DNA of 48,929 nt from Faecalibacterium gallinarum (GTDB taxonomy: Bacteria > Bacillota > Clostridia > Oscillospirales > Ruminococcaceae): the NCBI RefSeq assembly GCF_022180365.1, contig NZ_BQKV01000034.1:1-48929 (forward strand), written 5' to 3'. The notes under the pieces were generated by a model. It searched no databases, was not told the DNA's origin, and was given only the letters and a program-made list of their open reading frames with translations. The position numbers and the translations under genes are program-made. Shown in pieces: positions 15,299 to 22,974 of the stretch. Within the stretch, counting starts at the first letter, position 1. Each line of letters opens with the position of its first letter.

Positions 15299-16390
15299 AT
15301 GATTTTTACGATCCACGAACTGACCTTTGCGGTTGGTTCTTTTGAGCTGGAGGGCTGGGCAGCCTTTGCGGCCCGGTGCGTCTGCGGGCTGCTGATTTTG
15401 CTGGCCGGGTGGCTGGTGCGGCGATGGCTGATGAACCACGCCTTCCCCAAACTCCAGGCCCGCCGGAGGAAAGGGCCTGCCGTGCCCATCCTGCTGCGGG
15501 GATTCGCGGCCCCGCTGGGGCGGCTGGCGCTTTTGACGGGGTTGTATCTGGCCCTGGTGACCCTGCCCTGGAGCGTCGCGGTCATCCCGGCCTTTTTCCT
15601 CAAACTTTACCGCATCGGGGTGATCGCCTGCCTGTGCCATGGCATGTACAGCGCGTCGGACCTGACGGCTCTGCTGCTCAAGTCCTTCAGCCCCGAGATC
15701 CGGGGCAGCGCCACCCTCCAGTCGGTGCTGGTCAAAATCTACAAACTGATGGTGCTGATTCTGGGCGGACTGATGATCGCCCAGGAGAGCGGGCTGCCTG
15801 TCTCGGGCCTGCTCACCAGCGCGGGGCTGGTCGGTCTGACCATCTCCCTGGCGGCCCAGGACTCGGCCAGCAACCTCTTCAGCGGGATGGTGATTCTGCT
15901 GGAGCGGCCCTTCCACATCGGGGACTGGATCATCGTGGAGGACGTGGAGGGCAAGGTGGAGGACATCAACTTCCGCTCCACCAAGATCCGCGCCCTGGAT
16001 AACTCCCTCTACATCCTCACCAACAGCAAGGTATGCAGCTCGGTGATCAACAACTGCGCCGAGCGGCAGAAGCGGCTCTATCGCTTTACTCTGGGGGTCA
16101 CCTACGACACCACCCGCCCCCAGATGGAAAAACTGATGGCCGATCTGACCGATATGCTCAAGGGCTGCCCCGACCTCTACGAGGACTCGGTGATTGTCCG
16201 GCTCACCGGGTTTGGAGCATCCAGCATTGACCTTTTGGTCTCGGCCTACGCCCGGACGGCAGAGGTGGAGGAATTCCTGCGGATTCAGAACAGCCTCAAC
16301 CTCTCCCTGATGGATGTCATGAAGAAGAACGGGGTGGACTTCGCCTTCCCCTCCACCAGCGTCTACGTCGAAAAGATGCCGGCGAAATAA
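15299..16390 (+). CDS. Small-conductance mechanosensitive channel, MscS family
   Basis: A 363-residue membrane protein. Four N-terminal hydrophobic segments (about 18-40, 60-85, 88-115, 138-165) are followed by the conserved pore helix and beta domain: SAGLVGLTISLAAQDSASNLFSGMVILLERPFHIGDWI is the MscS signature, then VEGKVEDINFRSTKIR and the C-terminal alpha/beta cytoplasmic domain. Such channels open under membrane tension to release solutes at hypo-osmotic shock. AGGAGG precedes the ATG at 15299. It stands alone, diverging from ribU. A much longer in-frame extension crosses the riboswitch and is not real. Confidence 0.92.
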   Translation: MIFTIHELTFAVGSFELEGWAAFAARCVCGLLILLAGWLVRRWLMNHAFPKLQARRRKGPAVPILLRGFAAPLGRLALLTGLYLALVTLPWSVAVIPAFFLKLYRIGVIACLCHGMYSASDLTALLLKSFSPEIRGSATLQSVLVKIYKLMVLILGGLMIAQESGLPVSGLLTSAGLVGLTISLAAQDSASNLFSGMVILLERPFHIGDWIIVEDVEGKVEDINFRSTKIRALDNSLYILTNSKVCSSVINNCAERQKRLYRFTLGVTYDTTRPQMEKLMADLTDMLKGCPDLYEDSVIVRLTGFGASSIDLLVSAYARTAEVEEFLRIQNSLNLSLMDVMKKNGVDFAFPSTSVYVEKMPAK

Positions 16391-16402
16391 CTCCCCAAAA
16401 CC

Positions 16403-16446
16403 AAAAAAGACACGGTCCCGGCCCCAGCGGCCTGCTGTGTCTTTTT
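16403..16446. terminator. Bidirectional terminator between the MscS gene and the thioesterase
   Basis: An A-rich arm plus GACAC near 16405-16413 pairs with TGTGTC and a T-run at 16436-16446, with an inner GGCC/GGCC stem. A and T runs on both sides suit termination in both directions. Confidence 0.8.
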
Positions 16447-16458
16447 GTTTGTCTGAGA

Positions 16459-17196
16459 TTATGCCAGGGGTTTCAGATTCTCGTTCAGGGCCACGATGGC
16501 GCAGAGGGTGTCCCCGCAGTAGAGGGAGGTGACCCAGCCGCCGTTGGCCCGCCCGCCCCGGAGCTGGACGGCGTCGCCGTATTTCAGCGGGTGGCGGTAG
16601 ACGATCCGGAAGGAGCGGATCCCCTCTTCTAAAAGGGAGTCGGGCACCAGCTCCAGCGCCAGGTCGAGATAAGCGGTGTTGTGGACATGGCCGTTGTAGT
16701 CGATGTCGCTCCGCCGCAAAGCCAGGGGCATCTCGCAGCTGTATTCACTGGGGGCCCGCAGCCGGGGCAGCCGGTTGTCAAAGACTGTCTTCTGTTCGGG
16801 CTGATAGCGCTCGGCTTCTTCGGGGCTGGCCTTGGCCACCAGGTTGGTCCGCAGATCCACCAGGGCAAACCGGCCGCTGCCCCGGGCCAGAATGTTGCCC
16901 GCGCCGTCCTTCATTTGCAGCTCCCGGCTGGTCCGGCTGGAAGAGTTGGGCCGGAACAGCCAGGTTTCCACCAGCAGTTTGTCCTTGTGGGTGGGGGTTC
17001 GCAGAATCTCCACCCGCCAGTCGGTCAGCATCCAGGCGGTGCCGTTGTTAATGCTCCGCTCCATCACCGAAATACCCACCTGTTTGGCGTGGTGGGAACT
17101 CACGTTTTCAAAGGCTTTGAGCAGGGCCGAGGGGGTCATCTGACCGTGAAAGTCAAAGTCCTCCACGCGGGGGTAAACAGTCTCGGTAAAAATCAT
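16459..17196 (-). CDS. Acyl-ACP thioesterase
   Basis: A 245-residue protein made of two hotdog domains, of the FatA/FatB-like family that releases free fatty acids from acyl carrier protein. The N-terminal domain starts MIFTETVYPRVEDFDFHGQM. The C-terminal domain carries the catalytic-type motif SDIDYNGHVHNTAYLD (about 163-178), with the Asn and His residues expected in the family. The chain length preferred cannot be read from sequence. AGGAGG lies five bases before the ATG. It is the last gene after recG and the DUF554 gene on the minus strand. Confidence 0.9.
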   Translation of the reverse strand: MIFTETVYPRVEDFDFHGQMTPSALLKAFENVSSHHAKQVGISVMERSINNGTAWMLTDWRVEILRTPTHKDKLLVETWLFRPNSSSRTSRELQMKDGAGNILARGSGRFALVDLRTNLVAKASPEEAERYQPEQKTVFDNRLPRLRAPSEYSCEMPLALRRSDIDYNGHVHNTAYLDLALELVPDSLLEEGIRSFRIVYRHPLKYGDAVQLRGGRANGGWVTSLYCGDTLCAIVALNENLKPLA

Positions 17197-17220
17197 GATA
17201 TCCTCCTGAAAATAGGGTTG

Positions 17221-17961
17221 TCACAGGGGCATTCCGGCCCAGGCCAAAAGCCCCTGGATGGCGGCCCAGAGGGGCGGTACCAGAAGCCCGGGCAGGAAAT
17301 TGGCTACCTTAATGTGGAACTTGTCGCTCATGAAATTGACGCCGATGCAGCCCACCAGCACAAAGCCTGCGGCGCAGATCTGGCGCAAAAGCTCCCCTTG
17401 CAGCACCGGCTCCAGCAGCCCGGCGCAGAGGGAGAGCCCGCCCTGGTACAGCACCACCGGAATGGCGGAGAAGAGAACCCCCGGGCCCATGCTGGCCGCC
17501 AGCACAATGCTGGTGATACCGTCCAGAACACCCTTGGTGATCAGGGTGCTGGGGTCCCCCAGAAGGCCGTCGTTGATGGCCCCCACAATGGCCATGGCCC
17601 CCACGCAGTAGATCAGGGTGCCGTTGACAAAGCTCTGGGCGAAACCCGAGAGGTGGAGCCGCTTCTCCACGAAATCCCCCAGGTGGTTCAGGTGTTCCTC
17701 GATTTCCAGGCTCTCGCCCACCAGGCCCCCGAGGATCAGGCTGAACACCAGCATCAACTCCCCCGAGGAGCTGATGGCTCCGGTGGCGGGGTCGGCGGCC
17801 AGCATGTTGGACAGCGCCCCATTCAGCCCGATCATAATAACAGCCAGGCCGGTGGCCTGGTGGATGGCGTGTTCCAGCTGGGGGCGCAGGCCCTTTTTCA
17901 GGACCAGGCCCACGCAGCTGCCCGCCACAATCATTCCAGCGTTGACAAGTGTACCGATCAT
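17221..17961 (-). CDS. DUF554-family membrane protein
   Basis: A 246-residue, mostly hydrophobic protein with about seven transmembrane segments, matching the DUF554 (YdfK/YqgA-like) family. It opens MIGTLVNAGMIVAGSCVGLVL, and the segment VNGTLIYCVGAMAIVGAINDGL (about 111-132) is characteristic. The biochemical role of the family is not known to me; it may be a transporter or channel. It starts 63 bp after the recG stop and ends 24 bp before the thioesterase start, so the three genes may form one transcript. Confidence 0.85.
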   Translation of the reverse strand: MIGTLVNAGMIVAGSCVGLVLKKGLRPQLEHAIHQATGLAVIMIGLNGALSNMLAADPATGAISSSGELMLVFSLILGGLVGESLEIEEHLNHLGDFVEKRLHLSGFAQSFVNGTLIYCVGAMAIVGAINDGLLGDPSTLITKGVLDGITSIVLAASMGPGVLFSAIPVVLYQGGLSLCAGLLEPVLQGELLRQICAAGFVLVGCIGVNFMSDKFHIKVANFLPGLLVPPLWAAIQGLLAWAGMPL

Positions 17962-18024
17962 GCAGTTTGTTTCCTTTCTCCGCCCCGAAAACCGGGCGGG
18001 TGGTTTTTTCTCTCTTTTTCTTTT

Positions 18025-20085
18025 TTAGTTCATGGCCCCGGCCCGGCGGAACATCTGTTCCACCTGCTGGGCCAGCAGGGCGTGTTCGGGTTGGGTCAGC
18101 AGGGGGTCGGCGGCCAGGAGATTCTGAGCCTCCCGCTGGGCGGCGTGGAGGGTGCGGGTATCGTTCATCAGGTTGGCGATTTGCAGCGCGGGCAGGCCGT
18201 GCTGCCGGCTGCCGAAAAAGTCGCCGGGGCCCCGGGTTTCCAGGTCGTACTGGGCTACCGCAAAACCGTCGTTCGTGGAGCAGAGGAACCGCAGCCGCTG
18301 GCGGACGGCCTCCCCCTCGTGGTCGCTGACCAGGAAACACCAGCTCTCCGCCGCGCCCCGGCCCACCCGGCCCCGCAGCTGGTGGAGGGCGCTCAGGCCG
18401 TACCGCTCGGCGTTTTCGATCACCATCACTGTGGCGTTGGGCACGTCCACCCCCACCTCGATGACGGTGGTGGAGACCAGGGCGTCCAGCCGCCCGGCCT
18501 TGAAGTCCTCCATGACGGCGGCTTTTTCCTTGGGTTTGAGTTTGCCGTGCATCAGCCCCACCCGGCGGCTCGGCAGCAGGGCTTTGGCGGTCTCTTCGTA
18601 GTAGGTTTGGACGGCGTTCAGCTCCCCGGTGGGGCTGTCCTCGATGGCGGGGCAGACGATGTAGACCTGCCGCCCGGTGCCGATTTCCCGATCGAGAAAG
18701 CCGTAGAGGTCCCGCCGCTTTTTCCCGGTGAGGCACCGGGTTTTGACCGGGGTGCGGCCGGGGGGCAGCTCGTCCAGGATGGAGATATCCAGATCTCCGT
18801 AGATCAAAAGCCCCAGAGTCCGGGGGATGGGGGTGGCGCTCATCACCAAGAGGTGGGGGTTGACGGCCTTTTCCGCCAGGGCGCCCCGCTGGCGCACCCC
18901 GAACCGGTGCTGTTCGTCGATGACCGCCAGCCCCAGCCGGGCGAAGTTCACCCCGCTGCTCAGGATGGCGTGGGTGCCCACCACCAGATCCGCCTGGTCG
19001 GTCTCGATGGCGGCCAGGGTGGTGCGGCGGGCGGCGGCCTTCATCCCGCCGGTCAAAAAGGCCACCCGAATCCCGAAGGGCTCCAAAAGCCGGTTGAGGG
19101 TCTCGGCGTGCTGGGCGGCCAGGATCTCGGTGGGGGCCAGCAGGGCGGCCTGGTAGCCGCTGCGGATGCAGGCCCAGATGGCGGCGGCGGCCACCAGGGT
19201 TTTGCCGCTGCCCACGTCGCCTTGCAATAGGCGGTTCATGGAGGTTTCCCCCGCCATATCCGAGAGAATTTCCTCCACCGCCCGCCGCTGAGCTCCGGTG
19301 GGGGAGAAGGGGAGGCTATCCCAGAAAGGCCCCGGGTCCACCCGGCGCATGGGGGCGCCGGTGGCGGCGGTGCCCCGGTTTTTCATCCGGCCGATCCCCA
19401 GCTGGAGCAGCAAAAGCTCCTCGTAGATGAGCCGCCGCCGGGCCCCGGCGGCCTCCTCCTCGCTGGCGGGGCAGTGGATGGCCCGCACCGCCTCGGCTTT
19501 GCCGGGCAGGCGGTATTTTTCCAGCATGGCGGGGGGCAGGGGATCGGCCAACAGTTCCGCATGGGGCAAAAGCTGCCGGATGCACCGGGCAATCACCCCG
19601 CTGGAAAGGCCGTCGGTCTGGGGGTAAACCGCCTCCAGCGGCGCGGCGGTGATTTGGGCCTCGGTCCGCACCTGGGGGTTTACCATCCGGCGTTCCAGCA
19701 TCCCGCCGGTGACAATGCCCTGGAAATAATAAGCCTCGCCTAGTTTCAGCTTGGGGGCTACATAGGGGTTATTGAACCAGACCAGTTCCAGCGTGGAGAC
19801 ATCATCCCCAGCGGTGACCCGTTCCAGCTGCCGCCCGCCGGTGATCCGCCGGCCGCCGGGCTTGGCCAAAACCTCCGCCCGGACGACGCATTCGGTGTCC
19901 AGAGGCGCCTCGGCGATGGAATAGGGCCGGCTGAAATCCAGATACCGGCGGGGATAATGGCAGAGCAGGTCGGCTAGGGTGAGGATGCCCAGTTTCTCGA
20001 ACCGCTGGGCGATCTTGGGGCCTACCCCTTTCAGGTAGCGCACCGGGGTGTCTGGGGTGAGGGTGGTATGATTTTCCGGTTCCAT
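18025..20085 (-). CDS. recG: ATP-dependent DNA helicase RecG
   Basis: A 686-residue helicase that reverses stalled replication forks and processes recombination branches. The order is an N-terminal helix-hairpin and wedge (OB) domain (about 1-200, beginning TPVRYLKGVGPKIAQRFEKLG), then superfamily 2 helicase domains with Walker A GDVGSGKT, the DEQH box VIDEQHRFG, SATPIPRTL (motif III), and the C-terminal QLRGRVGRG motif VI. Normal family length. GGGAGG is eight bases before the ATG. It has its own promoter between it and the tRNA cluster. Confidence 0.96.
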   Translation of the reverse strand: MEPENHTTLTPDTPVRYLKGVGPKIAQRFEKLGILTLADLLCHYPRRYLDFSRPYSIAEAPLDTECVVRAEVLAKPGGRRITGGRQLERVTAGDDVSTLELVWFNNPYVAPKLKLGEAYYFQGIVTGGMLERRMVNPQVRTEAQITAAPLEAVYPQTDGLSSGVIARCIRQLLPHAELLADPLPPAMLEKYRLPGKAEAVRAIHCPASEEEAAGARRRLIYEELLLLQLGIGRMKNRGTAATGAPMRRVDPGPFWDSLPFSPTGAQRRAVEEILSDMAGETSMNRLLQGDVGSGKTLVAAAAIWACIRSGYQAALLAPTEILAAQHAETLNRLLEPFGIRVAFLTGGMKAAARRTTLAAIETDQADLVVGTHAILSSGVNFARLGLAVIDEQHRFGVRQRGALAEKAVNPHLLVMSATPIPRTLGLLIYGDLDISILDELPPGRTPVKTRCLTGKKRRDLYGFLDREIGTGRQVYIVCPAIEDSPTGELNAVQTYYEETAKALLPSRRVGLMHGKLKPKEKAAVMEDFKAGRLDALVSTTVIEVGVDVPNATVMVIENAERYGLSALHQLRGRVGRGAAESWCFLVSDHEGEAVRQRLRFLCSTNDGFAVAQYDLETRGPGDFFGSRQHGLPALQIANLMNDTRTLHAAQREAQNLLAADPLLTQPEHALLAQQVEQMFRRAGAMN

Positions 20086-20132
20086 GGGGCGGCCTCCCTT
20101 CGTCGGATGGATTTTTGCAGGGCTATTTTGTT

Positions 20133-20161
20133 ATTTTATCACCGGCAGACGGGTTTTTCAA
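20133..20161 (-). promoter_or_regulatory. Promoter of recG
   Basis: On the minus strand TTGAAA (20161-20156), 17 bases, TAAAAT (20138-20133) with an extended TGA. It starts about 20 bp after the tRNA-cluster terminator. Confidence 0.75.
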
Positions 20162-20180
20162 CGGAACACCGCCGGACAAA

Positions 20181-20212
20181 AACAAAAAACCCTCATGCAA
20201 ATGCATGAGGGT
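20181..20212 (-). terminator. Terminator of the tRNA cluster
   Basis: ACCCTCATGCA (20212-20202 on the minus strand) and TGCATGAGGGT (20199-20189) form a perfect 11-bp stem, followed by a U-run at 20188-20181. It closes the transcript of the five tRNA genes. Confidence 0.9.
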
Positions 20213-20215
20213 TCT

Positions 20216-20290
20216 TGGAGGTGGCGACCAGATTTGAACTGGTGGATGAAGGTTTTGCAGACCTTTGCCTTACCACTTGGCCACGCCACC
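20216..20290 (-). tRNA. tRNA-Cys (GCA)
   Basis: The acceptor GGTGGCG pairs with CGCCACC, the anticodon loop is CTGCAAA giving anticodon GCA, and the T arm contains GTTCAAATC. The discriminator is U, as usual for tRNA-Cys, and the 3' CCA is encoded. Last tRNA of the cluster. Confidence 0.95.
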
Positions 20291-20318
20291 ATAATAGGAG
20301 CAGAATACCTGCTCCTTA

Positions 20319-20394
20319 TGGAGCGGCCGACGAGGCTCGAACTCGCTACCTCCACCTTGGCAAGGTGGCGCTCTACCAGATGAGCTACGGCCGC
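20319..20394 (-). tRNA. tRNA-Gly (GCC), copy 2 in transcription order
   Basis: The acceptor GCGGCCG pairs with CGGCCGC, the anticodon loop is TTGCCAA giving GCC, the T arm has GTTCGAGCC, and CCA is encoded. Identical to the copy at 20591-20666. Confidence 0.95.
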
Positions 20395-20485
20395 ATATTT
20401 GACGCATTTATCCCTGCGTCCACTCCGGCGGGGAGTGCCCTGAACCAGAAGTTCAAAGTAGGCGGGAGGGGTCAATCTCCCATGT

Positions 20486-20562
20486 TGGCGACCCGGATCG
20501 GGCTCGAACCGACGACCCCCAGCGTGACAGGCTGGTGCTCTAACCAACTGAGCTACCGGGCC
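20486..20562 (-). tRNA. tRNA-Asp (GTC)
   Basis: The acceptor GGCCCGG pairs with CCGGGTC (one G-U pair), the anticodon loop is CTGTCAC giving GTC, the discriminator is G, and CCA is encoded. It lies between the two identical tRNA-Gly genes. Confidence 0.95.
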
Positions 20563-20590
20563 ATACAGGAACGGCGATTGCCGTTCCAAA

Positions 20591-20666
20591 TGGAGCGGCC
20601 GACGAGGCTCGAACTCGCTACCTCCACCTTGGCAAGGTGGCGCTCTACCAGATGAGCTACGGCCGC
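20591..20666 (-). tRNA. tRNA-Gly (GCC), copy 1 in transcription order
   Basis: Same sequence as the copy at 20319-20394: acceptor GCGGCCG, anticodon GCC, encoded CCA. Confidence 0.95.
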
Positions 20667-20672
20667 AAAAAA

Positions 20673-20748
20673 TGGTGCCTCCGATCGGAATCGAACCAAT
20701 GACACGGGGATTTTCAGTCCCCTGCTCTACCGACTGAGCTACAGAGGC
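20673..20748 (-). tRNA. tRNA-Phe (GAA)
   Basis: The acceptor GCCTCTG pairs with CGGAGGC (one G-U pair), the anticodon loop is CTGAAAA giving GAA, the T arm contains GTTCGATTC, the discriminator is A, and CCA is encoded. First tRNA of the cluster. Confidence 0.95.
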
Positions 20749-20764
20749 GCACCGGACGCTAGTT

Positions 20765-20792
20765 ATTATACCGCAAAATCCGATTTTGTAAA
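20765..20792 (-). promoter_or_regulatory. Promoter of the tRNA cluster
   Basis: On the minus strand TTTACA (20792-20787), 16 bases, a perfect TATAAT (20770-20765). The predicted start is about 10 bp before tRNA-Phe. Confidence 0.8.
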
Positions 20793-20868
20793 GGGGGAAT
20801 TTCAAATTTTTTTGAAAAAATTTGCCTCCCTGCCTAAACCTACGTGCCTGCGCCAAAATGAAAAGCGT

Positions 20869-20898
20869 TTGACTTTTAGAGCGGCGTTATGGTTAAAT
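20869..20898 (+). promoter_or_regulatory. Promoter of the topoisomerase operon
   Basis: TTGACT (20869-20874), an 18-base spacer and TTAAAT (20893-20898) with an extended TGG. The leader contains a perfect GC hairpin (20926-20933 with 20941-20948) about nine bases before the ribosome binding site of the first gene. Confidence 0.55.
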
Positions 20899-20967
20899 TA
20901 TCTTTTAGAGACTGACAGCACAAGGCCGCCGCCAAATGCGGGCGGCGGGCAGGTCTGGAGGATAGAC

Positions 20968-22959
20968 ATGGCAAGAAAAAACGAATATGGAAACGAGAGC
21001 ATTACCTCTTTAAAAGGGGCAGACCGTGTGCGCAAGCGGCCGGCCGTCATCTTCGGCTCGGACGGAGTAGAGGGCTGCGCCCACTCGATCTTTGAAATTA
21101 TCTCCAACTCCATCGACGAGGCCCGGGACGGTCACGGCAATGTGATCAACGTCACCCGCTGCAAGGACGGCAGCGTCCAGGTGGAGGACTTCGCCCGGGG
21201 CATCCCGGTGGACTGGAACAACGGCGAGAACCGCTACAACTGGGAGCTTTTGTTCTGCGAGATGTACGCGGGCGGCAAATACGGCGAGGGAGCCGACAAC
21301 TACGAGTTCAGTCTGGGTCTCAACGGCCTGGGCCTGTGCGCCACCCAGTACGCTTCGGCCTGGATGACCGCCGACATCTACCGGGACGGCACCCACTACC
21401 ACCTGGATTTCGCCAAGGGCGAAAACGTGGGCGGCCTGAAAAAAGAACCTTACAAAGGCCGGCGCACCGGCAGCATCATCCACTGGATGCCGGACGACGA
21501 GGTGTTCACCGACATCGACGTGCCCGCCAGCTATTATAAAGATGTGCTCCGCCGCCAGGCGGTAGTCAACGCGGGGCTGACCCTCAATTTCATCGACGAA
21601 AAAGAGAAAGACCCCGCCACCGGCAAACCCTGGAAGGAGAGCTACTGCTACCAGAACGGCATCTCCGACTATGTAAAGGAAGTTGCCGGGGAGGACACCC
21701 TGACCCCCGTTTTCTCCTGCGAGTCGGAGGCGGTGGGCCGGGACCGGGAGGACCAGCCCGATTATAAGGTAAAGATGAGCGCGGCGTTCTGCTTCTCCAA
21801 TAAGGTGCAGATGCTGGAATATTACCACAACTCCTCCTGGCTGGAACACGGCGGCAGCCCTGAGCACGCGGTCCGCACCGCCTTTGTCTACCAGATCAAT
21901 AAGTATCTGAAGGAGAAGAACCTCTATAAAAAAGGCGAGAGCTCCATCAGCTTCCAGGATATCCAGGACTGTCTGGTCTATGTGTCCTCCAGCTTCTCCA
22001 CCCGCACCAGCTACGAGAACCAGACCAAAAAGGCCATTACCAATAAATTTGTCTCCCAGGCCATGACCGACTTCCTGAAACATTATCTGGAAGTCTACTT
22101 TTTGGAAAAACCCGACGAGGCCCAGAAGCTCTGCCAGCAGGTGCTGGTGAACAAGCAGAGCCGGGAGCACGCCGAGAAAACCCGCCAGAGCATCAAGAAA
22201 ACCCTCTCCACCCAGATCGACCTGGCCAACCGGGTGCAGAAGTTTGTGGACTGCCGCACCAAGGACCCCGCTCGCCGGGAACTGTATATCGTGGAGGGCG
22301 ACTCGGCTATGGGCGCGGTCAAGACCAGCCGGGACAGCGAGTTCCAGGCCATCATGCCGGTGCGGGGCAAGATTTTGAACTGCCTGAAAGCCGACTACGC
22401 CCGGATTTTCAAGTCGGACATCATCGTCGATTTAATTAAGGTTATGGGCTGCGGCATCGAGCTGGGGGGCAAGTACAATAAAGAGCTGGCCACCTTCAGC
22501 CTGGATAATCTGCGGTTTAATAAGATCGTCATCTGTACCGATGCCGACGTGGACGGCTACCAGATCCGCACCCTGGTTTTGACCATGCTCTACCGGCTGA
22601 CCCCCACCCTGATCGAAAAGGGGTATGTCTACATCGCCGAGTCGCCGCTGTATGAGATCAATACCAAGGACCGCACCTATTTTGCCTACACCGAACCCGA
22701 GAAGGCGGCCTTTTTGCAGAAAATCGGGAACCAGAAATACACCATCCAGCGCTCCAAAGGTCTGGGCGAGAATGACCCCGAGATGATGTGGCTGACCACC
22801 ATGAACCCGGACAGCCGCCGTCTGATCAAGGTGATGCCCGCCGATGTGGAGGAGACCGCCCGGGTGTTCGACATCCTGCTGGGGGACAACCTCCAGGGGC
22901 GGAAGGATCATATCGCGGCCCACGGCGCGGAATATCTGGACGATTTGGACCTGTCGTAA
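20968..22959 (+). CDS. Divergent type IIA topoisomerase subunit B (GyrB/ParE-like)
   Basis: A 663-residue ATPase subunit of a DNA gyrase/topoisomerase IV-type enzyme. The GHKL ATP-binding site is present but altered: EIISNSIDEA (Glu43, Asn47), EDFARGIPV where DNGRGIPV is usual, and GLNGLGL where GLHGVGA is usual. The TOPRIM domain has YIVEGDSAMG in place of EGDSAGG, then DADVDGYQIRTLVLTMLYR with the metal-binding aspartates intact. It is therefore probably active, but belongs to the divergent second topoisomerase group of Clostridia rather than canonical gyrase. GGAGG precedes the ATG at 20968; the A-like subunit follows after 15 bp. Confidence 0.9.
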   Translation: MARKNEYGNESITSLKGADRVRKRPAVIFGSDGVEGCAHSIFEIISNSIDEARDGHGNVINVTRCKDGSVQVEDFARGIPVDWNNGENRYNWELLFCEMYAGGKYGEGADNYEFSLGLNGLGLCATQYASAWMTADIYRDGTHYHLDFAKGENVGGLKKEPYKGRRTGSIIHWMPDDEVFTDIDVPASYYKDVLRRQAVVNAGLTLNFIDEKEKDPATGKPWKESYCYQNGISDYVKEVAGEDTLTPVFSCESEAVGRDREDQPDYKVKMSAAFCFSNKVQMLEYYHNSSWLEHGGSPEHAVRTAFVYQINKYLKEKNLYKKGESSISFQDIQDCLVYVSSSFSTRTSYENQTKKAITNKFVSQAMTDFLKHYLEVYFLEKPDEAQKLCQQVLVNKQSREHAEKTRQSIKKTLSTQIDLANRVQKFVDCRTKDPARRELYIVEGDSAMGAVKTSRDSEFQAIMPVRGKILNCLKADYARIFKSDIIVDLIKVMGCGIELGGKYNKELATFSLDNLRFNKIVICTDADVDGYQIRTLVLTMLYRLTPTLIEKGYVYIAESPLYEINTKDRTYFAYTEPEKAAFLQKIGNQKYTIQRSKGLGENDPEMMWLTTMNPDSRRLIKVMPADVEETARVFDILLGDNLQGRKDHIAAHGAEYLDDLDLS

Positions 22960-22974
22960 CAGGAGAGAAAGAGA

